Shown piece by piece: positions 1 through 5,565 of a stretch of 5,565 bases of DNA; within the stretch, counting starts at the first letter, position 1; each line of letters opens with the position of its first letter. Source of the stretch: an uncultured Bacteroidales bacterium. Lineage in GTDB: Bacteria; Bacteroidota; Bacteroidia; Bacteroidales; P3. The notes below the pieces were generated by a model. It saw nothing but the letters and a program-made list of their open reading frames with translations. It had not been told where the DNA came from and made no database searches. The stretch covers positions 1 through 5,565 of the forward strand of contig CAMXAS010000089.1 in assembly GCA_947179195.1 (NCBI GenBank). The letters run 5' to 3'. The position numbers and the translations under genes were made by a program.

Positions 1-624
1 ACCTATAACGCCTATGGCCCTACGGAAGGCACGATATTGTCATCGATTTATCAGTTGAAAAAGGACGAAACCGATATTCCGATCGGCAAGATTCTGGACA
101 ACATTAAGGGATATATCGTGAATGACGAAGGCAAGCGGGTGCCGGTAGGCGCCGTCGGTGAATTGTGGATAGCCGGTCCCCATGTGGCGGAAGGATATCT
201 GAACCGCCCTGAAAAGACGGCCGAGGTCTTCGTATCGAATCCGTTTGCCGGCGGGGATTATGGTAAAGCGTACCGGACGGGCGACATGGTCCGTTACCGT
301 GCCGATGGTACCATTGATTTCGTCGGGCGGAGTGACGGTCAGGTCAAAATCCGCGGGTTCAGGATAGAGTTAAGCGAGGTGGAGTCGGTGATTCGGGAAT
401 TCGAAGGCATCCGGAATGCGACCGTCGTGGCATTCGACCATCCCTCAGGCGGGAAATACATCGCCGCTTATGTGGTGAGCGATAATCCTGTGGATATAAA
501 CGCCCTCAATGATTTCATCCGCGATAGGAAACCGCCTTATATGGTGCCGGCCGTTACGATGCAGATTGAACGTATCCCGCTGAATCAAAACCAGAAGGTC
601 AACAAGCGGGCGTTGCCGGAACCT
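1..624 (+). other. Adenylation domain A1, C-terminal portion
   Basis: This is the end of the first amino-acid-activating domain. Visible motifs are A5 (NAYGPTE, residues 3-9), A6 (GELWIAGPHVAEGY), A7 (YRTGD, 91-95), A8 (109-128, with QVKIRGFRIEL) and A10 (193-205). The A10 catalytic lysine is K199, in NQKVN rather than the usual NGKxD. Only the last part of the specificity pocket is in view: A4, I12 and L13 match positions 322, 330 and 331 of GrsA, and K199 matches 517. The substrate therefore cannot be predicted. About 300 residues of the domain lie upstream. Confidence 0.93.
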
Positions 625-3600
625 GAATTCAAGGTTGAGGCCGATGAAGCCGAGATGCAACGTCCATTAAACATTCTTGAAAAGGAAATACGTGCGATTG
701 CTGAAAAGACCTTGGGCAACGACGGATTTGGCGTCACTTCGCCTTTTACGCATTACGGCCTCACGTCCATTCTTAGCATCAAGCTCGCTTCCCAGCTATA
801 TAAAAGATTCGGTGTGGAAATTCCGTCCAAGCACCTGTTAAACGGCGGGAGCGTCGAGACGGTCGAGAACATCATCCTCGGTCAGCTTCTTTCGGGCGAA
901 AAAGCCGGGGGGACGGGGCCAAAGGCCGAAGGGACGGAAGCGAAGTCGTCGCCGATCTCATTCCCGCAGACCGGTGTCTATTTCGAATGTATGAAACGTC
1001 CCGCCGACGTTACCTATAATATTCCGGCCATGTTCCGGTTTAGTAAGGCCCTGTCTGCCGAGCAACTGGCCGGTGCGGTGAAAGAGGTGGTCGCGGCCCA
1101 TCGCTCCCTTGCATCCTGTTTTAAGAATACCGAGACGGGCGTGATGCAGGTATTGATGGACGGTCACATGCCGGAAGTAAAGGTGTCCCAAATGACGCCG
1201 GAACAACTTGAGGCGTATAAAAATTCATTTGTCAAACCCTTTCATCTGTCCAACGGACCGCTCTACAGGATGGAAGTGGTGGAAACGCCCGATGATATCT
1301 GTCTGCTCGCTGATTTCCACCATCTGGTGTTTGACGGTACGTCGCTTGATATTTTCCTCCGCCAGCTGCAACAGGTCTTGAAGGGGGAAAAGCTTTCGCC
1401 TGAAAGCTATACCTATTTCCAATATGTGGCGGATGAAAAGGATTTTGAAAAATCGGAAACCTTTGAGGCCAACGGGCAATATTACGCCCGACTCCTTGCC
1501 GATTTGGAAAATGTAAGTGAAATTCCGAACGACCTGAAAGGGAAGGAAACGGAAGGGAAACTGAGGACGGCCGCATCCCATTTCGATTCGGACCGGGTGG
1601 ATGAATTCGCAAGGCGGCTTGGCGTGACACAGGCTGCGGTGATGTTGGCCGCCACGTTCTATACCGTGTCAAGATACGTCAACGACGCCAATGTATATCT
1701 TTCCACCATCAGTAGCGGACGAAGCGACGTGCGCACCGGAGAAACCTTCGGGATGTTCGTCAACACGCTTCCTTTGGCCGTCAAGGTGGAAGACGAGTCC
1801 ATCGAAGAATTCATCAGGCGGAGCGCCGGCATATTCAGTGGCGTTCTCGACCACGAAAAATATCCGTTTGCCCGCATTTCCGCCGACTATGGATATCGGC
1901 CGGAAATCGTATATGAATATCAACTCGGCGTTATCGGCGATAACGGTTTCCCGCAACTGAAAGGGATGGAAAGCCTGGAGCAGGACGTGGCCAAATTCAA
2001 GGTTTCGGTACATATCGAGCTTGCCGATGGCAAACCCGCGGTCGTGGTGTACTACAATGACGCCCTTTACAGCCGGAGTTTGATGGAAGGGTTCGCCCGC
2101 AGTATCGTGATTGTCGCGGATAAGATGCGCACGAACGCCTCCGGGAAGATGAAAGCGGTCAATCTTATCGATGAGGCACGCGAGCGGGAACTGGAAAAAT
2201 TCCGTACGGTTAAGATGGCGGCGCCCAAGTTTCATTATTTTCAGGAGGCGGTGGAGTATTTCGCTCAAAAGACGCCGGACCGGAAGGCCCTTATCGCTTG
2301 CGATGGCGAATATACCTACCGGGCATTTGACGCCACGGCCAATATGATTGCCAACAATTTGCTCGGTCTGGGCGTGGCGCCGAGAAGTAAGGTCGCGTTG
2401 CTGCTTCCCAGAACCGCGAAGGTGATTCTGTCCATGTATGGGGTGATGAAAGCCGGAAGCGCGTATATCCCTTGCGACCCTGAGTATCCGGTAGAGAGAA
2501 TCCAGCATATCCTGAATGACAGCGGGGCCGCCTATGTCATCACGACCAAGGACAGGCTGAAGGATTTCACCAATGCCATCGACGTAGAGACGCTGTTGGC
2601 GGGAAATTCCGAACGCCCCGCGTTGGAAATTACCCCGGAAGACCTCGCGTATCTAATCTATACTTCCGGTTCGACCGGCAAGCCCAAAGGGGTGATGCTT
2701 CGCCATGAAAGTATTGCCAATTACTTGCTGGACCATCCGGCCAATACCCATATACACGCTTTGGCGACCACCGCAAGCACCTTGCTTTCCATCACGACCA
2801 TTTCGTTCGACATGAGCCTGAAAGAAATCGGGGCCGCCTTGAACAACGGATTGACGCTTGTGTTTGCCGATGAAGAACAGACCACCAATCCGATTACGCT
2901 TTCAAGGCTGTTTAAGGAAACGAAAGCGGACGCTTTCAATACCACGCCTTCAAGAATGCTGCAATTCATGGAGTTGCCGGCTTTCGCGGATGCGATTGGG
3001 CAGTGTAAGGTCATTATGTGCGGTGGCGAGAAATATGCCGATGGCCTTCTTGACAAATTGAGGGCCGCCGCTCCGGAAGCACGGATATTCAATACCTACG
3101 GTCCGACGGAGATTACGGTTTCCTCCAACTGCAAGGACATGACGCATACCAATCGTGTCAGTGTGGGAAAGCCTCTCTTGAACGTGACGGAATTTGTGGT
3201 GGACAGGGATGGCAACGAGCTTCCCGCCCGTATCGTGGGAGAACTCTATATCGGCGGTCTGGGAGTGGCTACGGGATATAACAACCTTTCCGAGATGACG
3301 GCTGAAAGATTTATAGACTACAAGGGCATGCGCGTCTATAAATCGGGGGACTATGCCCGATGGACCGAGGACGGCGATGTGGAAATCCTTGGCCGGACCG
3401 ACAATCAGATAAAGCTGCGCGGGCTCCGGATTGAACTCGGAGAAGTGGAGGCGGCTTTGGCGGCGGTAGAAGGCATCCGAAACGTTGTGGTCAAGATAGT
3501 CGGGATTAAAGGGGAAGACCATCTGGCGGCTTATTTCACGGCGGACCGGAAGGTTGACATAGCCGAACTTAAAGCGGAACTGGGAAAGAACCTTACCAAG

Positions 3601-5142
3601 TATATGGTGCCCACCGCATACCGGCAGATGGATAAGTTTCCGCTGACCCCAAACGGCAAGACCGATGTCAAGGCGCTGCCCGCTCCGGAGCTTGCCCTTT
3701 CCGGAGAATATGAGGCGCCCGCCAATGAAACGGAACGGCATATCGCCGATATATTCGCGAAGATTCTCAACCTGGACAAGGTCGGTGCGAATGACAGTTT
3801 CTATGAGTTGGGAGGTACTTCGCTCGTAACGACGAGGGTGATTATCGAAACGGACAAGTTGGGGTATCATGTGGCGTACGGCGATGTGTTCGCGAACCCG
3901 ACGCCGAGAAAACTCGCCAACTTTATCCTCGGTGTCTCCGACGACGCCCCGGAGAAAGATGAGGTAACGGATTATGATTATTCGGCCATAAACGCCCTGC
4001 TTAAACAAAATACCCTCGAGGCGTTCCGGCTCGGAGAGCCGTTGAAGCTCGGCAAAGTCCTGCTGACCGGCCCCACCGGCTATCTCGGCATCCATATCCT
4101 CAAACAGCTGATTGATTCCGATGCGGCGCAAATCTATTGCCTGATAAGGGCCAAGGATGTCAAGAGCGCCGAAGAACGCCTGAAGACCCTGCTGTTCTAT
4201 TATTTTGAAAATACGTTCGACGGGCTATTCGGCAACAGGTTGCAGGTGATTCCGGGGGATGTGACCTCTGAAATCGATACGGCGGTCAAAGTCGATACCC
4301 TGATAAACTGTGCCGCGATTGTCAAGCATTTTGCGGAAGGGACGGAAATCGAGGACGTGAACGTTGGCGGTGCGGAACATTGTATTGAATATTGCCTTGC
4401 TACCGGCGCCAGGATGATTCAGGTCTCCACCGCAAGTACCCGTGGCCTGAGTGTGAACGGTATCCCGGCTCACGACAGGATTTTCAATGAGGAAAGTCTT
4501 TACATGGGGCAATACCTCGGCAATAAGTATATTCTCTCGAAGTTCCTCGCCGAAAGGGCGGTGCTTGAAGCCGTCGCAACGAAAGGCCTTGTCGCCAAAA
4601 TCATGCGGGTGGGGAATCTCGCGCCCAGAAGCACGGATGGCGAGTTTCAGGTTAATTTCCAGACCAACTCTTTCATGGGCAGACTGAAAGTCTATAATAT
4701 GCTGGGCTGTTGCCCCTATGAATCGAGGGACCTTACCGTGGAATTCTCACCCATCAACGAGGTGGCAAGGGCCATTGTCCTGCTTTCATGCACGCCGAAG
4801 GCATGCGTCGTATTCCATCCTTACAATAACCACAATATATTGTTCGGGGATGTATTGCGGGAATTGAAGTATATAGGAGAAGGCGTTGAATTTGTAGAGC
4901 TTGGCAAATTCTCCAAGTCTCTCGATGAAGCCAAGGAAGATCCGGTAAAGGCAAAACAGTTGTCAAGCCTCCTGGCGTATCAGAATATGGCGAAGGGACA
5001 GAAATCATCCGATGTTCTCCGGCAGAATGTATATACGATGCAGGTGCTTTATCGGCTTGGTTTCTCCTGGTCCGTCACGTCCTGGGATTACATAGACAGA
5101 TTTTTAACCGCAATCGAGGGCCTCGGGTTCTTCGATGCTTAA
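1..5142 (+). CDS. Nonribosomal peptide synthetase, 3' part, A-T-C-A-T-R (5' end outside window)
   Basis: This multidomain cytoplasmic enzyme selects two amino acids as adenylates, loads them on phosphopantetheine arms, joins them, and releases the chain by reduction. Reading in frame from base 1 gives 1713 residues before TAA, and residue numbers in this annotation count from base 1. Domains in order are A1 C-terminal part (1-208), T1 (about 222-297), C (317-720), A2 (744-1230), T2 (1238-1311) and R (1342-1713). The frame is open at the left edge and starts with an A5 core motif (NAYGPTE), so the true start lies upstream; the TTG at 37 is not a start. There is no epimerase, methyltransferase or thioesterase domain, so both residues are probably L and release is reductive. 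The layout matches AusA of Staphylococcus aureus and the dipeptide-aldehyde synthetases of gut bacteria. No frameshift or internal stop is seen. Class and domain order are secure; the product is inferred. Confidence 0.96.
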   Translation, partial: TYNAYGPTEGTILSSIYQLKKDETDIPIGKILDNIKGYIVNDEGKRVPVGAVGELWIAGPHVAEGYLNRPEKTAEVFVSNPFAGGDYGKAYRTGDMVRYRADGTIDFVGRSDGQVKIRGFRIELSEVESVIREFEGIRNATVVAFDHPSGGKYIAAYVVSDNPVDINALNDFIRDRKPPYMVPAVTMQIERIPLNQNQKVNKRALPEPEFKVEADEAEMQRPLNILEKEIRAIAEKTLGNDGFGVTSPFTHYGLTSILSIKLASQLYKRFGVEIPSKHLLNGGSVETVENIILGQLLSGEKAGGTGPKAEGTEAKSSPISFPQTGVYFECMKRPADVTYNIPAMFRFSKALSAEQLAGAVKEVVAAHRSLASCFKNTETGVMQVLMDGHMPEVKVSQMTPEQLEAYKNSFVKPFHLSNGPLYRMEVVETPDDICLLADFHHLVFDGTSLDIFLRQLQQVLKGEKLSPESYTYFQYVADEKDFEKSETFEANGQYYARLLADLENVSEIPNDLKGKETEGKLRTAASHFDSDRVDEFARRLGVTQAAVMLAATFYTVSRYVNDANVYLSTISSGRSDVRTGETFGMFVNTLPLAVKVEDESIEEFIRRSAGIFSGVLDHEKYPFARISADYGYRPEIVYEYQLGVIGDNGFPQLKGMESLEQDVAKFKVSVHIELADGKPAVVVYYNDALYSRSLMEGFARSIVIVADKMRTNASGKMKAVNLIDEARERELEKFRTVKMAAPKFHYFQEAVEYFAQKTPDRKALIACDGEYTYRAFDATANMIANNLLGLGVAPRSKVALLLPRTAKVILSMYGVMKAGSAYIPCDPEYPVERIQHILNDSGAAYVITTKDRLKDFTNAIDVETLLAGNSERPALEITPEDLAYLIYTSGSTGKPKGVMLRHESIANYLLDHPANTHIHALATTASTLLSITTISFDMSLKEIGAALNNGLTLVFADEEQTTNPITLSRLFKETKADAFNTTPSRMLQFMELPAFADAIGQCKVIMCGGEKYADGLLDKLRAAAPEARIFNTYGPTEITVSSNCKDMTHTNRVSVGKPLLNVTEFVVDRDGNELPARIVGELYIGGLGVATGYNNLSEMTAERFIDYKGMRVYKSGDYARWTEDGDVEILGRTDNQIKLRGLRIELGEVEAALAAVEGIRNVVVKIVGIKGEDHLAAYFTADRKVDIAELKAELGKNLTKYMVPTAYRQMDKFPLTPNGKTDVKALPAPELALSGEYEAPANETERHIADIFAKILNLDKVGANDSFYELGGTSLVTTRVIIETDKLGYHVAYGDVFANPTPRKLANFILGVSDDAPEKDEVTDYDYSAINALLKQNTLEAFRLGEPLKLGKVLLTGPTGYLGIHILKQLIDSDAAQIYCLIRAKDVKSAEERLKTLLFYYFENTFDGLFGNRLQVIPGDVTSEIDTAVKVDTLINCAAIVKHFAEGTEIEDVNVGGAEHCIEYCLATGARMIQVSTASTRGLSVNGIPAHDRIFNEESLYMGQYLGNKYILSKFLAERAVLEAVATKGLVAKIMRVGNLAPRSTDGEFQVNFQTNSFMGRLKVYNMLGCCPYESRDLTVEFSPINEVARAIVLLSCTPKACVVFHPYNNHNILFGDVLRELKYIGEGVEFVELGKFSKSLDEAKEDPVKAKQLSSLLAYQNMAKGQKSSDVLRQNVYTMQVLYRLGFSWSVTSWDYIDRFLTAIEGLGFFDA
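664..891 (+). other. Peptidyl carrier domain T1
   Basis: This small helical carrier domain holds the first amino acid as a thioester. The phosphopantetheine attachment residue is probably S256 (bases 766-768), within HYGLTSILSIKLA. The core departs from the canonical LGGxS pattern: the first glycine is Tyr, giving YGLTS. The length and the following hydrophobic helix fit a normal carrier. A Gly/Lys/Glu-rich linker of about 20 residues (892-948) joins it to the condensation domain with no epimerase between. Confidence 0.88.
949..2160 (+). other. Condensation domain C
   Basis: This domain forms the peptide bond between the aminoacyl groups on T1 and T2. It opens with a C1-like stretch (SPISFPQTGVYFE). 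It carries an intact HHLVFDG at residues 440-446, where the second His (H441) is the expected catalytic residue. C5 is FGMFVNTLPL (583-592) and C6 is HEKYPFARI (618-626). The Arg that often follows NTLPL in C5 is Ala here. With no epimerase upstream, an L-accepting (LCL) type is the simplest reading, though I cannot assign the subtype from motifs alone. At about 404 residues it is slightly short of the usual 430-450, depending on where the linker is cut. Confidence 0.93.
2230..3690 (+). other. Adenylation domain A2
   Basis: This complete domain of about 487 residues activates the second, C-terminal amino acid. Core motifs are A2 (MKAGSAYIPCDPEYP), A3 (YTSGSTGKPKG, residues 887-897), A4 (FDMSL, D937), A5 (NTYGPTE, 1031-1037), A6 (GELYIGGLGVATGY), A7 (YKSGD, 1113-1117), A8 (1131-1150) and A10 (PLTPNGK, K1220). 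Hand alignment to GrsA gives pocket residues D937, M938, K941, N980, I1005, C1007, T1032, V1040, S1041 and K1220. D937 is the usual Asp that binds the alpha-amino group, so an alpha-amino acid is expected. I do not recognise this code, so no substrate is named. Confidence 0.95.
3712..3933 (+). other. Peptidyl carrier domain T2
   Basis: This carrier holds the second amino acid and then the dipeptide before release. The motif FYELGGTSLVTTRV is canonical, with attachment serine S1274 (bases 3820-3822). About 30 residues of acidic, probably flexible linker separate it from the reductase. Confidence 0.95.
4024..5139 (+). other. Terminal thioester reductase domain R
   Basis: This domain releases the T2-bound chain as an aldehyde using NAD(P)H. 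It is an extended short-chain dehydrogenase of the Lys2/MxaA/AusA type. The cofactor-binding loop is TGPTGYLG (residues 1356-1363). R1383, at the end of the second strand, is placed to bind the 2'-phosphate of NADPH. The substrate-side Ser/Thr lies in VSTAST (1475-1480). The catalytic pair Y1510 and K1514 forms YILSK. The C-terminal part (FSPINEVARAIVLL, then a terminal GLGFF) is typical of this domain. At about 372 residues it looks complete. A second reduction to the alcohol is possible in this family and cannot be excluded from sequence. Confidence 0.95.
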
Positions 5143-5154
5143 CCGGTGCATAGG
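5143..5154 (+). other. 12-base junction between the two genes
   Basis: The gap after the NRPS stop is too short for a terminator or a promoter of its own, which supports co-transcription. The only purine-rich stretch, AGG, abuts the ATG at 5155 and is too close for normal Shine-Dalgarno use. An in-frame GTG at 5146 could start translation three codons earlier but has no better site upstream. Translational coupling to the NRPS stop, or a leader-independent start, is more likely. Confidence 0.6.
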
Positions 5155-5565
5155 ATGAAGACAATAGCATATAGCGATGCCGTAAGGCTGATAGAGGAAG
5201 CCGGGCATATTTCCGCAGGGGAAAGACTGGATATAAGGAATAAACGATTGCGTGAGCTGGTGGCGTACGCAAGGCAGAATTCCCCTTATTTCAAGGAACT
5301 CTACAGCGGGTTGCCGGAACATTATACGCTGCGGGACCTGCCCCCCACAGAGAAGAAAATACTGCAGGCTAACTATGATGACTGGCTGACCGATCGAAGC
5401 CTGAATAAGGAAAAGGTCGGCGCGTATCTTGACCGGGACGTGAAGGACACCTCTCTGCTTTCAGGCAAATATACGGCTTTGAAAACAAGCGGTTCTACAG
5501 GGGAACCGTTGCTGATGGTGCGCGATGATTTTCACAACAAGATTCATGGGGCTTTGGTCAACAGG
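5155..5565 (+). CDS. PaaK/CapK-family adenylate-forming enzyme, 5' part (3' end outside window)
   Basis: The first 137 codons are open to the right edge. The protein resembles the N-terminus of phenylacetate-CoA ligase-like enzymes, which activate a carboxylic acid as an acyl-adenylate and often pass it to CoA. The family signs are a helix of the type LRELVAYARQNSPYFKELY (residues 32-50), then LPPTEK (62-67) where family members usually have a proline-threonine-lysine turn, and the nucleotide-binding loop TSGSTGEP (111-118). Family members are usually about 430 residues, so roughly a third is visible. ATG at 5155 is chosen as the first ATG after the NRPS stop; GTG at 5146 is an in-frame alternative. 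No signal peptide is seen. Its place just behind the NRPS suggests a part in the same pathway, such as activating an acyl or aryl group. CapK-like members also occur in surface polysaccharide loci, so the substrate remains open. Confidence 0.82.
   Translation, partial: MKTIAYSDAVRLIEEAGHISAGERLDIRNKRLRELVAYARQNSPYFKELYSGLPEHYTLRDLPPTEKKILQANYDDWLTDRSLNKEKVGAYLDRDVKDTSLLSGKYTALKTSGSTGEPLLMVRDDFHNKIHGALVNR

Noticed and set aside
37..39. TTG as the start codon of the NRPS gene
   Set aside because: The frame is open back to base 1 and encodes an A5 core motif before this codon, so the TTG is internal to an adenylation domain.
892..948. Possible epimerase or extra domain between T1 and C
   Set aside because: Only a Gly/Lys/Glu-rich linker of about 20 residues is present, far too short for any catalytic domain.
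1691..1960. Overlapping + strand frame of 89 codons
   Set aside because: It is out of frame inside the condensation domain, overlaps C5 and C6 motifs and has no start context or recognisable family.
1669..2508. Open frame of 279 codons on the - strand
   Set aside because: It is opposite the C and A2 domains, with a His/Arg-rich translation of low-complexity character and no motif. It is a codon-bias shadow.
2950..4131. Long open frame of 393 codons on the - strand
   Set aside because: It lies fully opposite the A2-T2-R coding region, its translation shows no recognisable domain, and the + strand frame has continuous catalytic motifs. It is a shadow of the coding strand.
4024..5139. Terminal domain as a sugar epimerase or dehydratase
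   Set aside because: The Rossmann loop and YxxxK are shared with that superfamily, but fusion behind a carrier domain and the C-terminal GLGFF region indicate a thioester reductase.
5143..5154. Terminator or promoter between the two genes
   Set aside because: Twelve bases cannot hold a hairpin plus U-tract or a -35/-10 pair. The small ACCGGT palindrome overlapping the NRPS stop is too short to matter.

Overview
The window is almost wholly one open frame on the + strand. It is the 3' part of a large nonribosomal peptide synthetase (NRPS) gene, open at the left edge and ending at a TAA at 5140-5142. After a 12-base gap comes the start of a second gene in the same direction, which runs off the right edge. 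There are no RNA genes, insertion sequences, CRISPR arrays or long non-coding stretches.

The NRPS part reads A1 (C-terminal portion only, 1-624), T1 (664-891), C (949-2160), A2 (2230-3690), T2 (3712-3933) and R (4024-5139). R is a terminal NAD(P)H-dependent thioester reductase of the extended short-chain dehydrogenase type, and no thioesterase is present. The core motifs I could locate are intact: carrier serines in both T domains, HHxxxDG in C, A3 to A10 in A2, and TGxTGxLG plus YxxxK in R. The visible line should join two amino acids and release the chain reductively as an aldehyde. With a free N-terminus, such a dipeptide aldehyde can close to a cyclic imine and oxidise to a pyrazinone, as in the AusA (aureusimine) type. 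With an N-acyl cap it would stay a peptide aldehyde, a class known to inhibit proteases. The window starts inside A1, so it does not show whether a starter condensation domain or another module lies upstream.

The second gene (from 5155) begins like an adenylate-forming enzyme of the phenylacetate-CoA ligase (PaaK)/CapK family, with a TSGSTGEP nucleotide-binding loop. The tight spacing and shared direction suggest one operon, so it may supply or attach an acyl or aryl group for the product. That role is inference.

The organism cannot be named. By eye the base composition is balanced (near 50% GC), codon use is mixed, and the second gene lacks a well-spaced Shine-Dalgarno site. Reductive two-module NRPSs of this sort are known from gut anaerobes (Clostridia and others) and staphylococci. 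The weak ribosome-binding site would also fit Bacteroidota, but this is only a hint.
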